This document shows positions 1-6,843 of a stretch of 8,346 bases of DNA, piece by piece. A program made the position numbers and the translations under genes. Position 1 is the stretch's first letter. Each line of letters starts with the position of its first letter. This DNA is from Chloroflexota bacterium (GTDB lineage Bacteria > Chloroflexota > Dehalococcoidia > Dehalococcoidales > UBA2162): assembly GCA_016193545.1 (NCBI GenBank), contig JACPSA010000094.1, positions 1-8,346 of the forward strand. The letters are read 5' to 3'. Below the pieces are notes generated by a model. It had not been told where the DNA came from. It saw only the letters and a program-made list of their open reading frames with translations, and ran no database searches.

Positions 1-1
1 A

Positions 2-31
2 GACCATTTAACAGAAGCTAAATTAAGTTGA
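2..31 (+). CDS. Possible C-terminal end of an upstream gene (aconitase-type large subunit expected)
   Basis: One frame reads nine sense codons and then TGA at 29-31, ten bases before the next start codon. The large (iron-sulfur) subunit of aconitase/isopropylmalate dehydratase-type enzymes usually lies directly upstream of the small subunit, so this could be its tail. Nine residues cannot identify a family, and the other two forward frames also stop nearby (TAA at 9-11 and 19-21). This is a guess from gene order only. Confidence 0.25.
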   Translation, partial: DHLTEAKLS

Positions 32-41
32 GGGTACATAG

Positions 42-551
42 ATGTTAAAAGGCAAAGCGTTCAAATTCGGCGATGATATCTCCACCGACCACATTGTGCC
101 GGGAAGGCTGGCACACCTGCGCAGCAATTTACCGGAACTGTCCAAGCACGTCCTTGAGGATGCCGACCCCACCTTTGTCCAGCGCGTCAAAAAGGGGGAC
201 TTTGTGGTCGGGGGGAAGAACTTCGGACTCGGTTCCAGCCGGGAACACGCTCCGCTGGTCATCAAGCTGGCCGGAGTCAGCGCCATTCTGGCTAAATCGG
301 TTGCCCGCATCTTCTTTCGCAATGCCATCAATGTCGGCTTGCCGGTGCTTATCTGCGATACCGATAAGATTAAGGATGGCGACGAACTGGAGATAGACCT
401 GGCAACGGGCAAGATTAAAGACCTGACCAACGGGACTGAACTCCGCTCCGGCAAAATGCCGCAGATAATGCTCCGTATTCTCAATGAAGGCGGACTCACC
501 GACTACATCAAGAAATACGGGGACTTCGTCCTTGACCCAACGGAGAAATAA
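42..551 (+). CDS. Aconitase/homoaconitase/3-isopropylmalate dehydratase-type small subunit (LeuD-like)
   Basis: Swivel-domain subunit (169 aa) of a two-subunit [4Fe-4S] hydro-lyase that would isomerise citrate to isocitrate, or homologous hydroxy-acids, in the cytoplasm together with a separate large subunit. Residues 10-22 hold the family motif GDDISTDHIVPGR, and residues 62-71 hold GLGSSREHAP, which contributes substrate-carboxylate binding. The length is typical of the archaeal-type short LeuD/HacB proteins. The loop after the first motif reads HLRS (25-28). In archaeal homologues an arginine here (YLRT type) goes with tricarboxylate substrates, whereas isopropylmalate isomerases have hydrophobic residues there. 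This favours aconitase or homoaconitase over LeuD, as does the isocitrate dehydrogenase-like gene 34 bases downstream. The ATG follows a GAGGG ribosome site at 30-34 with a seven-base gap. The gene ends in TAA. The family is certain and the substrate is inferred. Confidence 0.87.
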   Translation: MLKGKAFKFGDDISTDHIVPGRLAHLRSNLPELSKHVLEDADPTFVQRVKKGDFVVGGKNFGLGSSREHAPLVIKLAGVSAILAKSVARIFFRNAINVGLPVLICDTDKIKDGDELEIDLATGKIKDLTNGTELRSGKMPQIMLRILNEGGLTDYIKKYGDFVLDPTEK

Positions 552-572
552 GGCAAAGGATTCTCAACACAC

Positions 573-578
573 GGAGGT
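573..578 (+). promoter_or_regulatory. Ribosome binding site fixing the GTG start of the dehydrogenase
   Basis: GGAGGT lies seven bases before GTG 586. The open frame extends up to an ATG at 484 inside the previous gene, but that start has no such site. The dehydrogenase family begins a few residues before its IPGDGIGPE motif, which matches GTG 586. Confidence 0.75.
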
Positions 579-585
579 AACCTCA

Positions 586-1677
586 GTGAAACACTCTATC
601 ACGCTAATACCGGGTGATGGCATCGGGCCGGAGGTAGTCGAAGCCGCCAGGCGTGTTCTGGAAGCTACCGGTGTCGAATTCCAATGGGAAATGATTAACG
701 CCGGAGAGAGCGCCCTGGAGAAAGAGGGCAGTCTCCTGCCTGACCGTCTTCTCAAATCAATCAAGAAAAACAAAGTAGCACTTAAAGGGCCGACGACCAC
801 CCCGGTCGGCACCGGGTTTCGCAGTGTTAATGTGGCGCTCCGTAAGGCATTGGACCTCTACGCCTGCCTGCGCCCCTGCCGCACTTATCCCGGCATCTCT
901 TCGAGATATGAGAATGTAGACCTGACCATAGTCAGGGAAAACACCGAAGACCTCTATGTCGGCATCGAATTTGAAAAAGGCTCCCCTCAGGCGGAAAAAT
1001 TGCTTTCCTTCATCAAGCAAAACACCGAAGAGACAGTACCCAAGGATTCGGGCGTGGGCATTAAAATAATCTCAGAACCCGGCACCAGAAGGATTGTCAA
1101 ATTTGCTTTCGATTATGCCCGGGCTAATGGCAAGAAAAAGGTAACCGCCGTCCACAAAGCCAACATCATGAAATTTACCGACGGGCTTTTCCTCGATGTC
1201 TCCCGCGAAGTAGCCAAATCCTATCCTGATATCCAGTTTGAAGACCGTATTATCGATGACCTGTGCGCTCACCTGGTACAGCAGCCCAGCCAGTTCGATG
1301 TTCTGGTCTTACCCAACCTCTACGGAGACATTGTTTCCGATTTGTGCGCCGGGCTGGTTGGCGGCCTGGGGGTAGCTCCGGGAGCCAACATCGGAGAAAA
1401 GCTGGCTGTTTTCGAGCCTACCCACGGCAGTGCCCCCAAGTACACTGGCTTAAACAAGGTAAACCCGCTGGCAACCATTCTATCCGGCGTCCTGATGCTG
1501 CGGTACATTAACGAAAAACAAGCCGCTGCTCAAGTGGAAAAAGCCGCAATTGCCATCGTTGCTGATGGTAAATCGGTCACCTACGACCTAAAGCCGGACC
1601 GCGACGACCCCACCGCCGTAGGCACCTCCCAGATGGCTGATGCTATTATTGCCCGATTGAAAAAGAGCCGGCGCTAA
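586..1677 (+). CDS. Isocitrate dehydrogenase-type beta-decarboxylating dehydrogenase
   Basis: Cytoplasmic enzyme (363 aa from the GTG) expected to oxidise and decarboxylate isocitrate to 2-oxoglutarate. The N-terminus carries LIPGDGIGPEV (7-17). The substrate loop reads FRSVNVALRK (78-87); Ser80, Asn82 and Arg86 match the S-x-N-x-x-x-R pattern of isocitrate dehydrogenases rather than the loops of LeuB or homoisocitrate dehydrogenase. Arg96, the NTEDLY segment, Lys191 in HKANIMK, and Asp248 and Asp252 in GDIVSD supply the other carboxylate and metal ligands. The overall length is that of short NAD-IDH/LeuB-like proteins. The cofactor loop, however, reads HGSAPKYTG with Lys285-Tyr286 followed by Tyr333. 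These are the residue types that bind the 2'-phosphate of NADP in E. coli Icd, where NAD enzymes have Asp-Ile. NADP use is therefore likely, though the partner arginine near 337 is replaced by proline. The gene follows the aconitase-type subunit by 34 bases, in the same operon. Confidence 0.87.
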   Translation: MKHSITLIPGDGIGPEVVEAARRVLEATGVEFQWEMINAGESALEKEGSLLPDRLLKSIKKNKVALKGPTTTPVGTGFRSVNVALRKALDLYACLRPCRTYPGISSRYENVDLTIVRENTEDLYVGIEFEKGSPQAEKLLSFIKQNTEETVPKDSGVGIKIISEPGTRRIVKFAFDYARANGKKKVTAVHKANIMKFTDGLFLDVSREVAKSYPDIQFEDRIIDDLCAHLVQQPSQFDVLVLPNLYGDIVSDLCAGLVGGLGVAPGANIGEKLAVFEPTHGSAPKYTGLNKVNPLATILSGVLMLRYINEKQAAAQVEKAAIAIVADGKSVTYDLKPDRDDPTAVGTSQMADAIIARLKKSRR

Positions 1678-1692
1678 GTCCGTAGCGTGGTA

Positions 1693-2973
1693 TCAGGACC
1701 TTGACTGCTTCACCCTTTTACCCGGCATAATCGGACTGTCCAGTGGTGTCATTGTCAGCAAGTCCCGGGCAATATCCGGATACTGGGCGATGAAGCATAG
1801 TTCGTCAGCCACCAGAGGCTTCTGCGCCAGGACATTGGCGTATCTCACCAGTTCCAGAATCTTTTCCGCCTCTTCCCTGTTTTCAAACTCTATCGCCATC
1901 TGACCCATAATATGCCCGAAACCTGATATGCCGCTATACTGTCCGGAACATATCTCACGGCCGGTTTCAACCAGCTCCGGCTCTCCTCTACCCAGCTCTT
2001 CAAAATCATACAGCTCGTAGTTTTGCGGGTCCTTGAGCACTCCATCAGCATGAATGCCTGAACTATGAGCGAAGGCATTAGCGCCCACGCCGGGTTGATT
2101 TATCGGTATGGGCACACCAAAAGCATAGCTGGCATATTTACAAATCTTGTATGCCTTCGATAGGTCGACCGGCATACCCAGCTCATACTTCTGGGCTACG
2201 CCTTTCGCCTTTTTCAGAGCCAGCAAGACAGCCACCAGATCGGCATTGCCGGCCCTTTCGCCAACTCCATTGACAGTCGTGTTGATATAGGCATCCTGCC
2301 CGCCGTCAATGACCCCCATTGCCCCGGCAATAGAGTTCGCCACCGCCATTCCTAGGTCATCATGGCAATGTAGTTCCACAGGCATGTCCACTGCTGCGGC
2401 CACCATTTTACAAGCGTTGTAGATACTAAAGGGATTATCGTAGCCCAGCGTATCACAATAGCGGAACCGGTCGGCGCCATGCTCTCTGGCTGCAGAGGCA
2501 AAACGAACCAGGAAATTGACATCGGTCCTCGAGGCATCCTCGGCATTAATACCAACACTCCGAACGCCATGCGCCTTAGCCGCATCTATCGACTATATCG
2601 CCATTGCCAGTATGTCTTCTTCATTCTTCCTACCCTGGAACTTGCCGTCAATCATCTGCCGGGAAGTGGAGATGGAAAGATTAAGGTCTTTAATCTCCGG
2701 CACCAGCGCAAAAGTTGTTTCTACATCCTCGACCGTCGCCCGTATCCACCCCTCCAGGCGGATGGGCTGTAGCACACCCATCTGCTGCAACCTGAGGTTA
2801 GCCCGCAGGTAATGGGACTCGTGCCGGGTGGTCGGGAAGCCAAATTCGCTCTGGAAAATCCCCATTTCATTCAAATACATGTTTATCATCGTCTTGGCCA
2901 GTTTAGATAGACCGAGCTTGGCTGTCTGAACTCCATCACGGTTGGTAACATCGAGTAAATAAATCTTGCCCAT
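1693..2973 (-). pseudogene. Re-type citrate synthase / homocitrate synthase family gene, interrupted by one in-frame TAG
   Basis: DRE-TIM metallolyase family gene of 426 codons before its TGA. It would condense acetyl-CoA with oxaloacetate (or 2-oxoglutarate) in the cytoplasm. The N-terminus reads LLDVTNRDGVQT (6-17), where the family has its catalytic arginine and metal aspartate. The metal-binding HCH is at 202-204 and NGVGERAGN at 235-243, followed by a C-terminal domain with AHSSGIHADG. Family members annotated as homocitrate or isopropylmalate synthase in Dehalococcoides act as Re-citrate synthase, and the convergent aconitase/isocitrate dehydrogenase genes fit that role. Codon 127 is TAG (2595-2593). 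The frame is otherwise continuous, conserved sequence lies on both sides and no shift is needed. Without readthrough, only a 126-residue fragment lacking the HxH metal site would form. No ribosome site precedes the internal ATG at 2406. The start at 2973 has a GGAGG-type site (around 2983-2988) and an upstream promoter. Only 15 bases separate its stop from the convergent gene. Confidence 0.8.
2593..2595 (-). other. In-frame TAG (amber) codon within the citrate/homocitrate synthase frame
   Basis: The codon sits between ...DILAMAI and SIDAAKAHGVRSVGIN..., in a helix-like stretch before the conserved NAEDASRTD segment. One base change from CAG, AAG, GAG or TGG would create it. It is not in the metal site. 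What residue homologues carry here was not checked. Confidence 0.9.
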
Positions 2974-3030
2974 CGGTCAACCCCCTCCAATTTTAATCGA
3001 ACTCAGGCTCTTATTCTTATAATAATTATA

Positions 3031-3060
3031 ATAATATGAAAAGTAACCTCTAACTGTCAA
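3031..3060 (-). promoter_or_regulatory. Sigma-70-type promoter for the citrate/homocitrate synthase gene
   Basis: On the minus strand TTGACA (3060-3055), a perfect -35 consensus, is followed after 18 bases by TATTAT (3036-3031) within a strongly AT-rich stretch. The start codon lies about 60 bases further at 2973. A slightly different -10 register (TATAAT-like, further downstream) is also possible. Confidence 0.6.
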
Positions 3061-3132
3061 GCTGACTCATAGCGTCTACTTGCATCGAGTCTCATGACTG
3101 GGCTGCTTCTTCACAATGAAAGAGTAGCCAAT

Positions 3133-3171
3133 AATGACAATCTCAACCGTCAGGGTTTGCGGGTTGTCATT
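3133..3171. repeat. Inverted repeat AATGACAA / TTGTCATT downstream of the reductase operon
   Basis: Eight perfectly complementary bases (3133-3140 and 3164-3171) flank a 23-base loop, with three more possible pairs inside using G-T wobbles. It begins 11 bases past the stop codon of the chaperone gene. It could end the operon transcript, but no T-run follows on the minus strand, so it is not a classical intrinsic terminator. It could also be a protein-binding palindrome. The rest of the spacer 2974-3182 holds only the promoter of the synthase gene. Confidence 0.4.
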
Positions 3172-3182
3172 TCCTCAGAGGC

Positions 3183-3815
3183 TTAGCCAGGCGAATTGCT
3201 GGTAGCTTCTCCTTTGATAAACTCTCGCGTTATTTCGGCTATAGTCAGATAATAGGGCATGGCGGCGTACTGCTGGATAAGGCTGGTAAACCGGGGCACC
3301 CACTTGTTCAGGTGCTCTCTCAAAAACGACTGTTGCCTATCCCGGAAACGCCTAGCTTCGTCGTCAGCACCTCTTTGTAAAGCATCCAGTTCCCGCCTGC
3401 ACAAATAGTGCATAAACTCAAGTTCTGCGGAGATATGGTCCGGCAAGTCTTTGAAGCCCTCTTCAATAGCGACACCAGCCTCACCATATCGCCTCAGCAC
3501 ATCTAAGGTCGAAGTACCCATCATTCCACCTTCAATATACATGGACTCATAAGGATAAGCCTTTGCTTTGACAGGGCCGCGGAATAGTCTGGTGTATTCC
3601 AATGAGAGTTCCTCAGACTTAGAGAGAGCCTGCAAGTAGCCCTCCAGGTTCTTAACCTCTCCGGCAAAGGAGTCTACTTCTAGACTGCCCAAAGCCCGTA
3701 GAAGTGTGGCAAGGAAATCGCCTTTTAGAAAGCTAATCTCCGGTGTGTAGTATGCCTGGGAAAGAAGCCCATAAACATCTGCCCTGGCTGCCAGTTTTCC
3801 TAAAGACTCGTTCAT
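3183..3815 (-). CDS. TorD/DmsD-family molybdoenzyme maturation chaperone
   Basis: Cytoplasmic all-helical chaperone (210 aa) that would bind the Tat signal peptide of the molybdopterin subunit and hold it until the cofactor is inserted. The sequence has the family signatures: YTRLFRGP then YPYESMY (74-93), and PDHISAELEFMHYLCRRE (125-142), the conserved E-x-E-F-M helix. The length is typical, and there is no signal peptide or membrane segment. It is the last gene of the four-gene operon. Its ATG lies one base beyond the TAA of the ferredoxin gene, and it has only a weak AGGG site at 3824-3821 inside the end of that gene, so it is probably translated by coupling. It is likely dedicated to the catalytic subunit two genes upstream. 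Confidence 0.9.
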   Translation of the reverse strand: MNESLGKLAARADVYGLLSQAYYTPEISFLKGDFLATLLRALGSLEVDSFAGEVKNLEGYLQALSKSEELSLEYTRLFRGPVKAKAYPYESMYIEGGMMGTSTLDVLRRYGEAGVAIEEGFKDLPDHISAELEFMHYLCRRELDALQRGADDEARRFRDRQQSFLREHLNKWVPRFTSLIQQYAAMPYYLTIAEITREFIKGEATSNSPG

Positions 3816-3816
3816 A

Positions 3817-4461
3817 TTAACCCTTCAGCAGATAGAATACGCGCGGCTTGGTTCCGAAGTCCTGCCTGAGGACGGTGCTATTCCGGTGAGCCAGGAGTTC
3901 CTTGAGTGTGCTACCTGGGTCATCCAGGTCCCCGAAGATTCTTGCTTCGGCCGGGCAAGCTGTGACGCAGGCTGGAGGTTGTCCTTTATCAACTAGATGC
4001 GCACAAAATGTACATTTGTCTACCTTTCCTTTGGGCGGTTTGTTCTTGACATTTCCGGGCGGGATGGCATCTGGGTTATGATAGTCTTTGGCGCCCTCAA
4101 TCTGAATGAAACTTCGCTGACCGTAAGGGCAGGCGGCCATGCAGTACTTGCAGCCCTGGCACTTCTCCCAGTCTATTAACACAACGCCATCCTCCCGCTT
4201 GTAGGTGGCTTCATGCGGGCAGGCAGCGACGCAGGGCGGATTATCACACTGATTGCAGAGCGTGGGATATATATCTACCCGAGGATTGGGATACTGACCA
4301 TTCCTAAATAAAGGCACTACCCTGGTTCTGAACGTCATTTGCCGATTCTTAAAGGTCTCTGCGGTTGAATCTGGGACATTATTTTCCATCTTGCAGGCAA
4401 TGACACAAGCCTGGCAAGATAAACATCGGTCGAGGTCGATAATCATCGCATACCTGGCCAT
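3817..4461 (-). CDS. Four-cluster ferredoxin-type electron-transfer subunit (DmsB/PsrB/NrfC family)
   Basis: Electron-transfer subunit (214 aa) that would pass electrons between the molybdopterin subunit and its redox partner. Sixteen cysteines form four [4Fe-4S] sites in the usual interleaved order: C13/C16/C19/C23, C69/C72/C77/C81, C101/C104/C107/C111 and C150/C153/C165/C169. It has no signal peptide of its own. Proteins of this family are exported together with the Tat-targeted catalytic subunit, so the mature site is probably outside the membrane. It has no C-terminal transmembrane helix. An AGGAGG site (4474-4469) overlaps the TAG stop of the preceding gene, seven bases before the ATG. 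The spacing shows co-transcription with the catalytic subunit. The family is certain; the physiological partner is unknown. Confidence 0.93.
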   Translation of the reverse strand: MARYAMIIDLDRCLSCQACVIACKMENNVPDSTAETFKNRQMTFRTRVVPLFRNGQYPNPRVDIYPTLCNQCDNPPCVAACPHEATYKREDGVVLIDWEKCQGCKYCMAACPYGQRSFIQIEGAKDYHNPDAIPPGNVKNKPPKGKVDKCTFCAHLVDKGQPPACVTACPAEARIFGDLDDPGSTLKELLAHRNSTVLRQDFGTKPRVFYLLKG

Positions 4462-4472
4462 CTCCTAACCTC

Positions 4473-6833
4473 CTACGCTTTGAATACTTTGACCCTGGTG
4501 TTAAAATAGGCTGACATACCCGTGATGTGCTCATACATTACCCCGGTTATCTCATTGGGGTTGACTCCTCTATCCTTAGCCAAGTGGCCGTAAGCCCAGT
4601 GCCCCTGCCCATAGCACATGGCAACTACTTCAGGGTGGACGCCCTCCGAGAGTTTGGCAATCGCCTTAATATTGCCCACCTCGGACTCCACATAGATAGC
4701 GTCACCTTCAGCAATGCCGTATTTTGCGCCAGTGAGCGGGTTAATTTCTGCCAGATTGGTCCACCCTGCCCCGTAAAGGGGGGTGAGATACATCTCTTGA
4801 GCCCAGGGCGTATTGGCGCTCCTCCCTTCCTGGTTAAGCTGATTCTTATAGGTTATCAGCACCAACGGATACTGAGCAGCCTCACCGATGAAGATTGGTC
4901 TCTGGTAGTGAGGCATATAGAGCTTATCCCCCCTTGCTTTAATACGGTACACGTCCAAGTCAGCTTCGCTTACCTTCTTGTCATCGAACAGCTTCTTCAG
5001 GTTTCCGGTAACGAACTCAAATTTCCTGGAAGGAGTCTTGAATTCCCAATTGAACTTATGAGGGCCCACATTCACCGTCCCCTTCTCTCTAAACTCCTCC
5101 CAGCCTCGGGAGAGTGGTTTCCAGGCTTTCTCAGTTCTGACCTGCGTGTAGCCTTGCGCAGTGTCTCCGTAAGTCCCACCGATGCCGTCAAAGGATGTTT
5201 TGATGCTGGGGTAGTATTCTCCTAGCTTCTTGCCCAGCGCCAGTGCCAACTCCACCTCACTCATACAGTCAAAAAGAGGTTCTATCACCGGCTGGAAGAG
5301 AGTCATACCACTCCATACACCGGAACCACCGGCCGGGCTTCCCGCGCTCCATTTCTCAAGGTAGGTTTTTGCCGGCAGGATTATATCCGCATACATGCTC
5401 CACTCGCTGATATGCGTGGTGTGATGTGCCATGAAAGGCACCTTCTTTAGGACCTCTTCCCATCGTTTGCTGCCCGGAGCAGAGAAGGTCCAGTTGTTCC
5501 AGTAGCTCAGAATCATTTCTATGGGATACGGAAAGTCTTTCAGGATATTATCGGCAGCGTTATTCGTAATGACATCGGCATAGGGGAATTTGACAGTGCC
5601 CTTTTCGTCTATCCGAGGCTGTTTAGTGCCTGTCTTAGCTAAATCATCCTGTGTAATCGGAATAGGCTCGTCAGAAAAACTAACACTTGGATAGTGGTTG
5701 GCGCCACCCTTGACTTCCACACTACCCACCAAGCCATTCAGAGCGTAGATGGCGTAAACATTATAAGTGCCGTTACCCGGCCAGGCGCCAACGCCCCGGC
5801 CCCGTAGCGTTATTGCAGGCTTAGTGGTGGCGAACTCTCTGGCTATCTTTTTGATTGTGCCTTCAGGTATTCCAGTCTCCTTAGCCGCCACATTTGCGGT
5901 AAATCCATTAAGCACCTCGTTCCACCACTTGACCAATCCGATACTATAAGCATCTTGCCAGTCTGCCTCATTAACAGGACGTCCAGACATGAAGGTCTGG
6001 CTCGGGTCTTTGAAGTCTCCGATGAATTTCCTATCCCAGAGCCCGGCTGTAAGAATCTCATGAGCCATACCCAGCGCCAGAGCGCCATCGGTGCCCGGAT
6101 TGATTGGAAGCCAATCATCAGCCCGGGCCGCCGAAACTGATTGGCGCGGGTCAACGACGACTGTCTTGGGGCGGATACCCCCGCCCCGCCGTCCCGCTCC
6201 TGCCGCTGCCAGTAAACCAGTAGTAGGGCGGTTAGACTCGAGGTAGGGAGTGCCGAAGGCGAGAATATAGTTAGCATCCTCCAGGTCATAGGCAGTATAG
6301 GCGTACTCGCCCCGCGCATACCAGTTACCTGATTTGTCGGTCTCGGAACAGAGAGCACTATGCGAGATAGAGTTCGGGCTGCCGTAGGCCTTAATCAACC
6401 GCCCATAAAGAAGGTCCGCATCCAGCGGGGTATACCTACCCCGGAACAGAGCCAGCCTTTCCGGAATCTCCATCCACTGGGGGTCTTCTTCCCTGCCTTT
6501 TTTGGGGTTGGTGCGCTTGAGAGGCTTTTTCACCCGGTCCGGGTCATAGATAATCTGCAGGTTCAAACGTCCCCTCGGACAGAGCTTGCCGCGCGTCCAT
6601 TTAGATTCTGGGTTCCCCTCTATTTTTACCGCCTTGCCATTTACTACCCTCACTCTAAGGGGGCACCAGCCAACACAACCATTGCAGCCTGAGGCTATCC
6701 ACTTATCTATACTTGCCGCTGCCTGAGATACGGGGGTCAAAAACCTAAAATCGATGCGCGGGATAATAAGCGCCCCGGCAAGGGTTGCGCCGGACGTTTT
6801 GAGAAAGTCTCGTCGGGATATATAACTTGCCAT
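4473..6833 (-). CDS. Tat-exported molybdopterin oxidoreductase catalytic subunit (DMSO reductase family)
   Basis: Catalytic subunit (786 aa) of a complex iron-sulfur molybdoenzyme. A Tat signal opens the protein (SRRDFLK at 6-12, then a hydrophobic stretch). Next is an FS0 [4Fe-4S] motif, C50-x2-C53-x3-C57-x27-C85. SHSALCSE follows, with Cys162 the likely molybdenum ligand, as in polysulfide, thiosulfate, tetrathionate and arsenate reductases. The C-terminal part is a molydopterin dinucleotide-binding domain ending GMSAYFNTRVKVFKA. The substrate cannot be read from the sequence. Between WMEI (120-123) and PERLALFRGRYT (124-135) the usual segment with the ISWDEA motif and its helix is absent, an apparent loss of about 20-25 residues at base 6465 or so, in frame. 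The start has an AGGAGGT site (6844-6838) that overlaps the stop of the cytochrome gene. It ends with TAG and is followed eleven bases later by its ferredoxin partner. Confidence 0.92.
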   Translation of the reverse strand: MASYISRRDFLKTSGATLAGALIIPRIDFRFLTPVSQAAASIDKWIASGCNGCVGWCPLRVRVVNGKAVKIEGNPESKWTRGKLCPRGRLNLQIIYDPDRVKKPLKRTNPKKGREEDPQWMEIPERLALFRGRYTPLDADLLYGRLIKAYGSPNSISHSALCSETDKSGNWYARGEYAYTAYDLEDANYILAFGTPYLESNRPTTGLLAAAGAGRRGGGIRPKTVVVDPRQSVSAARADDWLPINPGTDGALALGMAHEILTAGLWDRKFIGDFKDPSQTFMSGRPVNEADWQDAYSIGLVKWWNEVLNGFTANVAAKETGIPEGTIKKIAREFATTKPAITLRGRGVGAWPGNGTYNVYAIYALNGLVGSVEVKGGANHYPSVSFSDEPIPITQDDLAKTGTKQPRIDEKGTVKFPYADVITNNAADNILKDFPYPIEMILSYWNNWTFSAPGSKRWEEVLKKVPFMAHHTTHISEWSMYADIILPAKTYLEKWSAGSPAGGSGVWSGMTLFQPVIEPLFDCMSEVELALALGKKLGEYYPSIKTSFDGIGGTYGDTAQGYTQVRTEKAWKPLSRGWEEFREKGTVNVGPHKFNWEFKTPSRKFEFVTGNLKKLFDDKKVSEADLDVYRIKARGDKLYMPHYQRPIFIGEAAQYPLVLITYKNQLNQEGRSANTPWAQEMYLTPLYGAGWTNLAEINPLTGAKYGIAEGDAIYVESEVGNIKAIAKLSEGVHPEVVAMCYGQGHWAYGHLAKDRGVNPNEITGVMYEHITGMSAYFNTRVKVFKA

Positions 6834-6843
6834 CTTTACCTCC

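Noticed and set aside
484..585. Upstream extension of the dehydrogenase to an ATG at 484
   Set aside because: It overlaps the aconitase-type subunit out of frame, has no ribosome site, and the 34 extra residues (MKADSPTTSRNTG...) have no family likeness. GTG 586 has GGAGGT at ideal spacing.
1672..1687. CGCTA/TAGCG hairpin between the convergent genes as a bidirectional terminator
   Set aside because: The stem is only five pairs, one arm lies in the coding region and there is no T-run on either side.
2593..2595. Pyrrolysine at the amber codon
   Set aside because: Known pyrrolysine proteins are mainly methylamine methyltransferases, there is no pyl gene in the window, and the codon is not at an active site. 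It is kept only as a possibility under the finding.
2407..2595. Frameshift between the two synthase halves
   Set aside because: Codon-by-codon translation of the gap stays in one frame and gives conserved sequence (NAEDASRTD, RYCDTLGYD). Only the TAG interrupts it.
4527..5225. A 232-codon plus-strand open frame inside the molybdoenzyme gene, and similar long antisense frames elsewhere
   Set aside because: They are antisense shadows of genes with clear domain motifs, and their translations show no recognisable features.
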